From Marsupella aquatica (lineage: Eukaryota; Marchantiophyta), in contig OZ316895.1 in NCBI GenBank assembly GCA_973895155.1, forward strand, positions 23,808,001 through 23,872,000: DNA of 64,000 bases. The letters are read 5' to 3'. Below the pieces are notes generated by a model. It searched no databases, was not told where the DNA came from, and worked only from the letters and a program-made list of their open reading frames with translations. Each line of letters begins with the position of its first letter. Positions within the stretch are counted from its first letter, which is position 1. Made by a program: the position numbers and the translations under genes. Below, one piece after another: positions 37,152-47,166 of this stretch.

Positions 37152-38455
37152 CTGCCCGATTTCGATGAACCTACCCTGTGATAGAGCATTCTCCTTTCGT
37201 GGTTTTCCTTCAGAAGAGAAGCACAACTGACTGCGATTTGTATCAGTCATGCAACCAATCAGGCCAGTATGGCCAGACCAGTAGTGGTAAGACAAATAGT
37301 AAAAGTAACACCAACCGCCCTCAGACACGATGTCTTCAGTGATACAGATGGTCAGCCATGCCCCTTCACACATCTGTATTTTTTTTTCGAACTATCGTCT
37401 CTTTTCCACAATGTGCCCTCGTGCTCCTCGGGCTCCTCGGATGAGTCCCCCGCAGTTCAGGGTGCTGTCGATGGAGAGCTTCTCATCTATCATTGATCGC
37501 TTTTGTCTCGTTCACCACGAAAACTGAGATGCATGATTGCAAATTTTGAAGTTCGCGGGTGAACAATACCTGAGGACGTGTATTTCAAGTACAGATGACC
37601 AACAGAGACATCTTCAGGAATTAAGTTCTGTAGACAATTGCAAATAGTTACACTGATACGAACAGTTCAATGAGAAAGAAAATTCTCTCGTCGAAGAAGT
37701 TGTTTTCTGAGTCCTCTCTGCAGGATGTACACCTGAGAATGGCATTAGTTCTACCATCGCCCACGGCACTACAATTGACCCACCTGTAAAGTCCACTGCC
37801 GCACCTAACCGTGCCATCGACCTCTGCTCGTCGAATTTCCAGAAGAATTTAGGGTATATACTACTTCCGTAATTTGCGACTGGGGGCCTCAAAGCGCGAA
37901 GTTGGGTTGGTAGGACAACATGCCGAACTTCTTGTCCATGTGACCCAAGACGATATATTCTGGTCGTCAAAGCCAAATACAAACAACCGAACGTCAGAGC
38001 ACAACTGAGTAACGTAACATTTCGCACATCCGTGATTTCAACTGTCAAGAAGTAACTCAAAAAAGTTTTTTGTTATATGTCGTCCCGTAAATCTAGAAAT
38101 TTATTGTCTCACAATTAAACACTTTGAAAATCATTTTCTTCCCGATGTGTTTGTCAGTGGCAGTACCTGAGGGGTTGAGAATGGCTTTTAGCTCCCCTTG
38201 CTCGCAAAATTGGGGACTGGATTAGAGTCTTTCAGGCCTGGTAAGGGCTCGTTAAAGCGCCAAATTGCATAATCTCACAGCTCCTGTCACAGATCTGTCA
38301 TCGTCGATGGCTGCAATACGCTTCCAACATGATGCTTTTCGACCGAATGCCCTTCCTTGATCAAGCAAACAAGGAAAACCTGATTTTATCTGGGCTGCAA
38401 GTGAGCACCGCTTTAGAGTCACTTTCCACCCAGTGCAACACAGCTTTCATTCTTG
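37152..38455. other. Intergenic region 3' of the PPR gene
   Basis: One - strand frame (37614-38060, 148 codons) is the longest open stretch. I do not recognise it and its composition gives no clear support. The PPR 3' untranslated region probably lies in the last few hundred bases before 38455. Confidence 0.4.
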
Positions 38456-40864
38456 TCACCAGTAATCACCACACGAACATATGCCATCTTTAAAATGGTG
38501 AAAGCGAATTGCATCCCTCGCTATAATCTCACGTCCTGTCACCTTAGAGATAAACTTGGTTGCTGTGTGGCAATCTGGACAGACCCGAAGGTTCTTCTTT
38601 ATACGAATTGTTTCCCCCCGAGGTATGTGCATGAGTCCGTAAGCAATAGCCAACTTCTCACTGTGAGAGCAAAGAGCTAATTCTTTATCCTCCTCATCGA
38701 TATCATGCAACACAAGCCTGGTATCTGGAATATAGCCTTCAGACTTCAGTTCTTCAGTCAATTTATAGAGCTCACTATATATCGCCTTCGACTCAGGGTG
38801 AGAAGTATCACCTACAACAAATTCATGGATCTTGTTATCAACCTCGATCCAGCTACGACCTGGCTCCTTCCGAACACCTCCCTCCTGCATCATGGTGCGC
38901 ACCAATGACTTCTTTTCCCACTTACCAGCTGCAGCATAGATGTTGGAGAGGAACACATATGCAGAAGCATTGTTGAGGTCCAACTTGAAAAGCTCTTTAG
39001 CGGCAAACTCACCCAACTCCACATTAGCGTAAGTTCTACAAGCCCCAAGCAGGGCTGCCCAAGTTACTCGATCTGGTTCAATTGGCATGTCAGTAATGAA
39101 GAGCCTTGCTTCCTCCAAGTGTCCAGCCCGCCCAAGAAGATCCACCATGCAGTTATAATGCACAATGTCAGGCTTGATGCCATAATCTTTTGTCATAGCT
39201 GAAAACAGTCTACGACCATCATCAACAAGGCCTCCATGAGAACAGGCTGAAATCACTGCCACAAAAGTAGCCCTGTTGGGCTTCACAAAGTGCGCATTCA
39301 TTCTTCTGAAGAGTGCCAGGGCTTCGCGCCCACATCCATAGTCTGCAAGTCCTTTGATCATGGTATTCCATGTGACTACATCACGTTTCTCCATTCTGTC
39401 AAACACTAGTCGGGCGTCGTCTAAATTGCCACTCTCTGCAAGCATGTGAACCAGTGCTGTGCCCACACGCAAATCCGACTCAAGTCCTGCTTTCCTAGCT
39501 TGGCCATGAACCTCCTTCACCCACTCCAAAGCCCCCGCACTCGAAGATGCATTGAGAATACTCGCAAAAGTGAATGCATCTGGTTCGAAGCCTTCGCGTC
39601 TCATTTCAAGAAACAGTCGATATGCTTCAACATCTCGACCACTTTCAGCATATACTCCAATCATAACATTCCACGTGATGCAATCTCGATTAGTCAATTT
39701 TTCAAATATTCGCCTTGCCTCCATAATGCGTCCACACTTTGCATACATCTGAAGGAGGGCAGTCCCTACACGCACATCTGATTCAAACCCGGCATGTCGA
39801 ATACACCCATGAATTTCTTTCCCCCATTTGAGAGCTAAAGGGCCGGCACATGCCTTCAGGATGCTCGCAAAAGTGAATGCATTTGGTTCAAAGCCTTCCC
39901 GTCTCATTTGGCGAAACAGTCGATATGCTTCATGCCCACATCCATGTTGTGCAAGTCTATCGATCATTGCCGTCCATGTGACTACATCGCGTTTCTCCAT
40001 TCTGTCAAAAACTCGTCGGGCGTCATCTATACTGCCACTCTCTCCATATATGTGAACCAGCGCAGTGCCCACACGCAAATCCGACTCCAGTCCGGCTTTG
40101 CGAGCATGGCCATGAACGTCCTTCACCCACTCCATAGCGCCCGCACTTACAGAAGCTTTGAGGATAATTATGTAAGTGATTGCATCTGGTTCGAAGCCTT
40201 CGCGTCTCATTTCAAGAAACAGTCGATATGCTTCAACACCTTGACCACTTTCTACACATGCTCCAATCATTGTGGTCCATGTGACAATGTTTCGATTAGT
40301 CAATTTTTCAAATACTCGCCTTGCCTCCATAATGCACCCACACTTTGCATACATCTTGAGGAGGGCATTCCCTACACGCACATCTGATTCAAAGCCGGCA
40401 TGTCGAATACACTCATGAATCTCTTTTCCCCATTTGAGAGCTATTGGGCTGGCACATGCATTCAGGATGCTCAGATATGTGATCTCATTAGGCTCCACAC
40501 CTTCTTGGCGCATTTCATTGAGAAGTTCTAGTGCAGATTCAGCATGATTACTCTTAGCATATCCTACAATCATGTTGGTCCAAGTAACAACACTCTTCTC
40601 CTTCAGCTGATCAAAAACTCGGCGTCCCATCAACAATTGCCCACATTTGATGTACACATTCAGTAGGGTTACCGCCACAAATAGATTCTTATCCATGCCA
40701 CTCTGGATGATGTGGTCATGCACCTGCTTGGCTGCTGAAAGGTCTTTCTGTTTCGAGCACATTTGCAGAACTTTAACAATTGTGTACGGGTCTGTTGTAA
40801 TGCCTCGTTGCAGACGATTGTGCAACACAGCAATTGCTTGACTTGTGGTCCCCGCCTTATGCAT
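38456..40864 (-). CDS. Pentatricopeptide repeat protein, PLS class with E and DYW domains (organelle C-to-U RNA editing factor)
   Basis: An intronless 802-residue frame from ATG 40864. Tandem PPR motifs run from about residue 20 to 600, each showing the VVTWTTMIxxxxxxGxxxEAxxLFxxMrrEGfePd pattern. The E/E+ region follows (KPDIVHYNCMVDLLGRAGHLEEA, VTWAALLGACRTY, YVFLSNIYAAAGKWE). The DYW deaminase domain has HSEKLAIAYGL (the HxE zinc/catalytic motif), CPDCHTATKFISK and the terminal CSCGDYW. Proteins of this class bind specific organelle transcripts and edit C to U. The target site is unknown. Repeats in the middle contain long near-identical blocks (see findings). No obvious organelle presequence is present at this ATG, and the frame is open upstream only to a TGA, so a short 5' exon carrying the targeting peptide may be missing from the model. 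Confidence 0.95.
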   Translation of the reverse strand: MHKAGTTSQAIAVLHNRLQRGITTDPYTIVKVLQMCSKQKDLSAAKQVHDHIIQSGMDKNLFVAVTLLNVYIKCGQLLMGRRVFDQLKEKSVVTWTNMIVGYAKSNHAESALELLNEMRQEGVEPNEITYLSILNACASPIALKWGKEIHECIRHAGFESDVRVGNALLKMYAKCGCIMEARRVFEKLTNRNIVTWTTMIGACVESGQGVEAYRLFLEMRREGFEPDAITYIIILKASVSAGAMEWVKDVHGHARKAGLESDLRVGTALVHIYGESGSIDDARRVFDRMEKRDVVTWTAMIDRLAQHGCGHEAYRLFRQMRREGFEPNAFTFASILKACAGPLALKWGKEIHGCIRHAGFESDVRVGTALLQMYAKCGRIMEARRIFEKLTNRDCITWNVMIGVYAESGRDVEAYRLFLEMRREGFEPDAFTFASILNASSSAGALEWVKEVHGQARKAGLESDLRVGTALVHMLAESGNLDDARLVFDRMEKRDVVTWNTMIKGLADYGCGREALALFRRMNAHFVKPNRATFVAVISACSHGGLVDDGRRLFSAMTKDYGIKPDIVHYNCMVDLLGRAGHLEEARLFITDMPIEPDRVTWAALLGACRTYANVELGEFAAKELFKLDLNNASAYVFLSNIYAAAGKWEKKSLVRTMMQEGGVRKEPGRSWIEVDNKIHEFVVGDTSHPESKAIYSELYKLTEELKSEGYIPDTRLVLHDIDEEDKELALCSHSEKLAIAYGLMHIPRGETIRIKKNLRVCPDCHTATKFISKVTGREIIARDAIRFHHFKDGICSCGDYW

Positions 40865-41058
40865 GTCCGTGCTGTCATTCCCCTGTGAGAAAATTCCCTC
40901 CGTGAGCACAGTTGCGCACGTTGGTCCTGAACATATTCCAGCGGAATGTCAGTTGGAAATACCTGTTTAAATAGAACCACAATCTCCCCTGACCTTTAGC
41001 TTCAACAGCAGAAGCACGAAGACACTTTCGATAATTTAGCTCGCAAATTCAAATTTAC

Positions 41059-41473
41059 CATTTCCAGCAGTGTCGTTGGTAGCATTTGCAACTTGCTTCA
41101 CCAAACTGGCTCGAACGCTTTTGATTCCATCCTTTAATGCAATGGCCTTTGCCACCGTCACACCATCCCTATTAACTTCAGGAGAATCAAAACTTTGCCC
41201 AATAAGCACATTTCGACCCTGGAAAAGAGTTACAGATTCACAAAGCAATGAGTGACTAGTTCAAGGATGTCACACACCTACGACACTAAAGATAATTGTA
41301 TAAGGGGCAGACAAATTACGTTAAGCAGCTGTCGTCTATACCTTTGGGCCCATGGGAACCTTCACAGCATCTGGTAATTGCTCACCACCTTGGAGTATAA
41401 GAGCCCCTGCCTCGACTCCAAACCTGATATCCTCCCGCCCATAATTTCGCACCCGTTGCGACCTGCTTGAATT
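41059..41473 (-). pseudogene. Mitochondrial-type chaperonin CPN60 fragment (two exons)
   Basis: Exon 41342-41473 encodes VRNYGREDIRFGVEAGALIL to VKVPMGPK. Exon 41059-41218 encodes GRNVLIGQSF..DGVTVAKAI and SLVKQVANATND. They are separated by a GT/AG intron and match the start of mature mitochondrial CPN60/HSP60. Exons encoding the rest of the protein are absent: the PPR gene begins about 190 bp further on. Reading past the donor gives only ten more residues. The ATP-site motif that should read AGDG reads AGNG here, changing the Asp equivalent to GroEL Asp87, which is needed for ATP hydrolysis. Because the intron is kept, this is a DNA-level fragment and not a retrocopy. Confidence 0.83.
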
Positions 41474-42148
41474 CTGCAATCGCAACTCCCAGTCAGACCA
41501 ACAAGGGCCTGCTAATTGCGTTAAGGACAACGCTCGGGTTCAACTGCTATGGTCTCAAACAGAGTACAAATGAACGGAGATTTACGATTCACCTGTGATT
41601 TGAGAGATAAGTGGTGAACACTACTTCCTAACATGCTACCTAGACAGTACAATCCGACCATGTCTACTAGCGACTCAGTGGATAAAAACCTACTGGTAGA
41701 GGACGGAAAATTAGGAACTGAGGACCTGAATAATCCAATCTATCCGGGAACAATTGAGCATTGGAGAGGAGGGTCAGTAACTCACACATAGAAGCTGGAG
41801 TAACATTCCATTTCCTATGGCACGGTAGAACTAATTGAGAACGTATTTCATTTACACAAATGTGTGCTTGCTGTTACCCACGGCGAAGTCAAAGGGTCTC
41901 GCTTGGGTATTCAAATATAATCTCACGATATTTCTATTCATTCTCCTCTGCTCGGGCCCCTCTTCGGAACCCTGAAATTATTCGAAAGTCAGGTCAACTA
42001 AGGTTAGGGCTTAGTACGCACACCATACTCACTTGTTGAAAGGCACATCTCCTGCAAGATGAAACGGGCGGTCAGCAGCTAAGATGGAGAATCGGATACA
42101 CTAGCTATACAAAAAAACTTTCCCCGTGCTCGCTAAACTAGAAAACGT

Positions 42149-42403
42149 TCACAGAAACGGTTGGATCGATTGTTGATAAGCAGTCGACAAGTCTGCCAGA
42201 GAGTATTGAGGGAGCAATTTAGGTCGATCATTTCGGTACAACCTAAGAACAAAGTTAACTATCTCCATATTGACATCAATCTTCGCTGCCTCATAGAAGG
42301 CAGTGACTTCTCCGTGAATTTCTTGAACTAAACCATTACACGGCAAATCATCTTCATTGATTGATTCTCCACCGCGAAAACACTCTGCCAATACACCGCC
42401 CAC
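42149..42403 (-). other. Unidentified possible exon
   Basis: An 84-codon frame ending in a stop at 42149, with balanced composition (EIHGEVTAFYEAAKIDVNM, ADLSTAYQQSIQPFL). I do not recognise it. It lies between two host-gene fragments and could be a third one. Confidence 0.25.
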
Positions 42404-42939
42404 CCGTAACTTTGGAATTCAAAGGTAATGCTCCTATGTAGATTCATTATTAAACGCTGACAGTGAAACTTTCATAATCTCGCAGCATAGCCGAATCTCT
42501 TCACCCACAATAAAATTCATATTCAATGCAGACGTGCGCAATGTGACACGAGGAAAGAAATATTGAAGAGGCTGTATATGTTTTCAAAGGCCTAACTCCG
42601 CAAATCAAATCCAAACTCCCAGTCAGCAAATCCATCTGATTCCACTACTTACCATGACCTAAATCTCATGACCTAACAAGATGTCCGGGATCTCCCATCT
42701 ACTACTGTGACCCAAACTACAGATCCTGGGTCATACATAAACCTCAGGAAAATCTTGCACTCACTAAGGCCCTGTCGCAGCAGGCATTCCAAAGACGACG
42801 ACCCAAAAGAAGGCATTAAGAGAAGGGTAGAAGAATAGACTGACAGCCAAGAATTGAAGAGAACACGAAGTAACCCACCTTGCAGCAGACACAAAGGCTG
42901 TCGCCGGCCTCTGCATTGTCGAAGCTCGCTGCCTGCTGC

Positions 42940-43291
42940 TGACTGCTTGTGTAATGAATTGAGCATGAGGCAAAACTGCAAAACCAGGAACAAACTTATC
43001 TCGGCCACCTCTACACTGCTTGTACCCGTCTTGCTGGAATGCTGGGCTGAATATGCACCCAATCCAGATGTCAGCAGCCTTGACTGCATGGTCCTCATAA
43101 CTAAATGTCTAAGCCATATATTTCAATCGGTGATCAGCGAAAGTGCGGCTTCCACCATACATGTACCTGAGTATGGTTCAGACGAGTGGGAAATGCATTT
43201 ATGGATGCGTCAAAAGTTCCTGCCAGGCGTTTCTAGTCGTCTTCTCAACTCTTTTCCAATATCAGCACCAGTAGTTCATCTTCTACCGAAG
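42940..43291 (+). pseudogene. TEX10/IPI1-like exon fragment
   Basis: The frame reads LLVPVLLECWAEYAP, MVLITKCLSHIF and WMRQKFLPGVSSRLLNSFPI, ending at a good donor (accgaag|gtaacg). It resembles a helical-repeat segment of the TEX10/IPI1 family, which acts in 60S ribosome maturation with the Rix1 complex. The open frame extends upstream to about 42854 but the text before 42940 looks non-coding. I find no neighbouring exons of the same protein, so this appears to be an isolated exon. Family assignment is from remembered similarity. Confidence 0.6.
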
Positions 43292-43309
43292 GTAACGACC
43301 AAAGTGTAA

Positions 43310-44609
43310 ATAAGGAACCGTTTTCCTCCATTCTGACTTTATAAAGCAATCTTTTCCTTTTATCAGTCAGCTCTTGCACATTGTCTCTCTTATTGTTATG
43401 TGCTGCCACGCTTGTACCTTGTTTGGGGCTATTTTGCCTTGGTTTGCTTTGTTACATGTTTTCAGTGCTCAAGAGCGCACAAAATGTAGAATTTTCAACT
43501 GATTCCCTTCGGTGTCTACATGTGTGTCTGACTGTAGGTTGAAGAGGGTTTAGTAGCTTTGAACGTTGGAACATGTGCGGTCATGTTCCAATTCATGATG
43601 CCCACTACTGATGGGATTGACAACAAACAACTTGATGTGGTTGTGGAGTATTTCTCACATGTTCCAATGCATGATACCCACTGCTATTGGGATTGACAAC
43701 AAACAACTTGATGTGGTTGTGGAGTTTTGAAAGTGCCTAGTATGGAAAGGTACATATCTCCGTTGTGCGAATAAAATTGTCGTTCCTTTGATGTGAAGTG
43801 GCCACGAGATATTTGCCAAGATTGTGGAAGGTCATAATCTTTTTCGACGATATTCAGTGTATTGTGGTCATAGTGGTTTCCGTCTTCAAATCTATTTTTC
43901 TGGGGTACTGTAATTGAAGGACACCACACCCAAGGGCCGAGTTGGCGGCAGACGTAAGAGAGCATTTACAAGGCCTACTTTGGTTTGAGTAACTGAGAAC
44001 TGGATGTCTTGGCGGTCCGAGCAGACAAAAGACAGCGACATCCCAGCAGATTTGAGTAGAGAAGCTCAGAATGTGTTCCGGACTTCAAAACTGGATAGAC
44101 AATTGTTGTGAAGACCAATTATGCTCTATATCTCAATAAATTTCGAAGTATGTCCGCACTTATAAGAATATTGAAGACGTTGCTTCCCAGATATCAAATC
44201 TCAAACCTTCGAAAAACAAATGCATGATTCGTGATGAGTTTAGTAAATGTACTGATTTTGAGTGGAAGTCAGTCAAAAATGGGCCTCAGACCTGCCATGG
44301 GCGAAAGGAAGGTACTAAAGTAAAACCTCCATGGAAGAGAAACGTACCAGCCTATGTAGCCTCGTTTTATCTACTCATTAAGCACAGCCCAAAATTTTCA
44401 ATTGTAGATCTGAACACCATTGTCCGGAGCACAGAGTGGAGGGAGGAGTCACCAGGGAATTCTGTCACAGCAGAACGCCCTGGTCAGCCTGGGCCAGTGC
44501 TCAACGTAAGATAACGCACTCCATAGCTGGAGATCTCCTAATGAAAGCCATGGGGAGAACTCCCTCCTTAGAGGGCTTGACCCAACACAGAAACCAAAGT
44601 TAACTGGCT
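43310..44609. other. Intergenic region with a short tandem duplication
   Basis: Contains two copies of a roughly 75-bp unit at about 43580-43727 (CATGTTCCAAT.CATGAT.CCCACT, GGGATTGACAACAAACAACT, TGATGTGGTTGTGGAG). The + strand frame 44224-44514 (96 codons) is not recognised and is not called. Confidence 0.5.
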
Positions 44610-47166
44610 TTATTTGGCCAATTCCTGAGCTGGATGAATGTAATCATGCTCTGAAGGTTGTGAAAAGTCTTCCGGCATGGACTTCCAATGTAAAGAAGGT
44701 ACCCAGTCAATGTGATTGGTGATCTCGTTCATCAACTCAGAAAGCAGAACCTTGCTCCCACTGGCACTTAGATGCATGCCATCACTGCAAACAAATTACA
44801 ATGGAGCCATCCAAATATCAGCAAAGATATCCTAGCCTCAGGGCTTGCCATTGCTATAGCATCCAAGATTGCCAAACTCTAAAGCGCCATCCTGCATATT
44901 TTCTCACCAGCAATGATGGAATTGTGCAAAAACCCTAATGAGGGAGATGAGAAGGAATTCCACAAATTCTCAATACATCTGTGCTGCGTCTTACGTCAGG
45001 CAGGAACCCCAGTCATCGTTTGATAGCTGAATCGCTGTCCATAAGTCTACAACACCAACCCCTGCTTCTGATGCGGCAGCTTTACATGCAGCAGCATACT
45101 GGCCAGCACGCTCATTCGTTCGATCTGGATATTTTCGTGCGTTCTCCCCATGTTTGGCACTGCAAATAAAATAACGACTGAGCATCTCAGACATTGCTCT
45201 GAGCTCCAACATTGGTACACATGTAGGAAGAGGAACGAATAAGCACTTGATAGGTGCAAATCGGTCCCAGAAAAACTTTGAAATGCAAAGTGTACCTCAG
45301 ATGCTTAATTCTGTTTTCCTCATGGATGGGTGGTGCTGTGATCAGTACGACTCGAGTTGTGTCTGAAAGTCCCTGAAATCCAGTCACAAACACAAAAGCA
45401 TTTAGTCGACGAATCGGTAAAGCTGTACCAGTCATGGCATGTGAATTGCTCACTAAGATATTTGAGTGGAAATCAAAGACAGAGACAAGAGAGAGACCAA
45501 CAACAGGAAGTACGGTAAAGCATTCACAAAACATCCCACTCGAAGCTCAACCTTCAAATAGGAAGCTATTTTGATTAGGTTCCCCTTAAACTCGTCGATA
45601 GGCACAGCTTGACCCTTGCCACTCGGGACAGGAACTGCAGCATCATTTGCACCAAAGAAAACCACGACGAGAGCCGGTTGGGTAGGCATGTCCTGGAAGA
45701 AATGACACAGTGCTATGTTGAAGCACCACATGCTAATCATGGTGTGGAAAAGCGATAAGCAGAGCAAAATCAAGAACTCAGGCAGCTGTCTAAGCAGAAC
45801 TCAGCAAACACCGATTGATATCAGGAGGGCTGCAATGGAAGGCAAATATATGTTACCTTCGCCCATATAGAATGCAAATCTCTGGTGTACTACATCAGTA
45901 GAGATATCATCTCTTCGTCATGCATTGTGATAGAAACAAAAACAGCGAAGCTGTGTGGAAAACTTGTCTAAAACTTATTGCTCCTCAAGACATAGATTCT
46001 TGCTGACTAACATAGAATACAGTTTATCAACTTTTCATCGACCGGAATTGGGTTTCTCTTGAAGTTATATTCCTTCAATTCAAACACCTAAAGGACACGG
46101 ACACATCTCGGTTATCTCCAACTGTTGTCTCAACGGTAGCACTATTAGACCTAAGATTATCCATCCGTGAGCACAATAACTACAACATCAAGGATAACAT
46201 CTACATATTTCCTGTACGTGGCTCACTATAAAACGCCGTTTGCAACACGAAAACGAACGCAGATTTCTCTTACCTTCGGGAAAATCTGATATAGCACAGA
46301 AAGAGCCCTACGAGTGTTCCATCCACTGTAACCCCTGAGTAAGAAGTCCGCCTGCAAAAGTCCAAAGAGAGGGTGTGAAAAGAGGGTAAATCCAATTTGA
46401 GGAAACTAACTCGCGGGTATCTAGTAGGTATACACTCTAACTCACAGCTTCGGTGCACTCAATTTATAATTTGCTTTAAGAAAACTGTAAACTTTATGTT
46501 TAACTCTGTCCTTCAATGAAAAGAATCTAGGTTGCGAAATTTTCTTGCTCTGGAGGATTCCATGAAGCTCAAAACGGGAAGAATCTCATTCAAATTTTCC
46601 TCCAGAGAATAATCCGATGCTACTGATCTAGTGGCCAGATTTCCTTTGTGTGCACTGCCGAAGATCAGGGCTCATCATATCTCACACTACTGAGAACTAG
46701 CCTCACATTAGATTTGTTCATACGAATTGACTTTGCTGTAATGATTCGGGAACCCATCTTCAGGTCGCCCCGGGGCTTCCGTAGGAGAGAACTCTAAGAC
46801 GATCCCCAACGATGGGCTCATTGTGATCAATATAACTTGGGAAATGGCACATTGCCTACCTTCAGGTCCGATTTCTGAACGAGCAAACGAAGAGATCTCT
46901 CATCGGGTGCATATTCTAGCTCTCAGACTCGTTACAGGGGACGACGATCCACGAGGAGAGCCAGAGAAACACGATTTGGACTAGACTCCAGATCAACAAA
47001 TGCGTTGGGAACCAAAAACAAAAGGAACAGAGTGCAAAAGAGTATGCGTATGTACCTTCCGTTGATAGAGATCCTGAAACGCAGCTCCCCATCCACCCAG
47101 CTCATACGAGAATTGGGTCATGGAAGCTCCGAACAGCACAAACAAGGGCCTCTGATGCGCTGCCAT
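44610..47166 (-). CDS. GDSL esterase/lipase, isoamyl acetate-hydrolysing esterase (IAH1/CPRD49) type
   Basis: Six exons keep frame: 47056-47166, 46274-46351, 45552-45692, 45296-45372, 44995-45159 and 44610-44784, giving 248 residues, the usual size for this family. It is an SGNH-fold hydrolase of small esters. Block I is LFGASMTQFSY, with nucleophile S15. G39 to W47 area reads LRGYSGWNTRRAL, with the block II Gly. Block III is FFGANDAA (G77, N79). Block V is DGMHLS (D192, H195), completing the triad. No signal peptide is seen, so it is probably cytosolic. The start is the ATG that places block I at the expected 10-15 residues from the N-terminus. All junctions are GT/AG and the catalytic residues are present, so the gene should be functional. 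Confidence 0.95.

Noticed and set aside
37614-38060. A 148-codon - strand open frame as a gene
   Set aside because: No recognisable motif, no supporting splice sites, and composition not clearly coding. Left as intergenic.
39446-40387. Long + strand open frames opposite the PPR gene
   Set aside because: They are antisense shadows of the repeated PPR coding sequence, and they repeat because the PPR motifs repeat.
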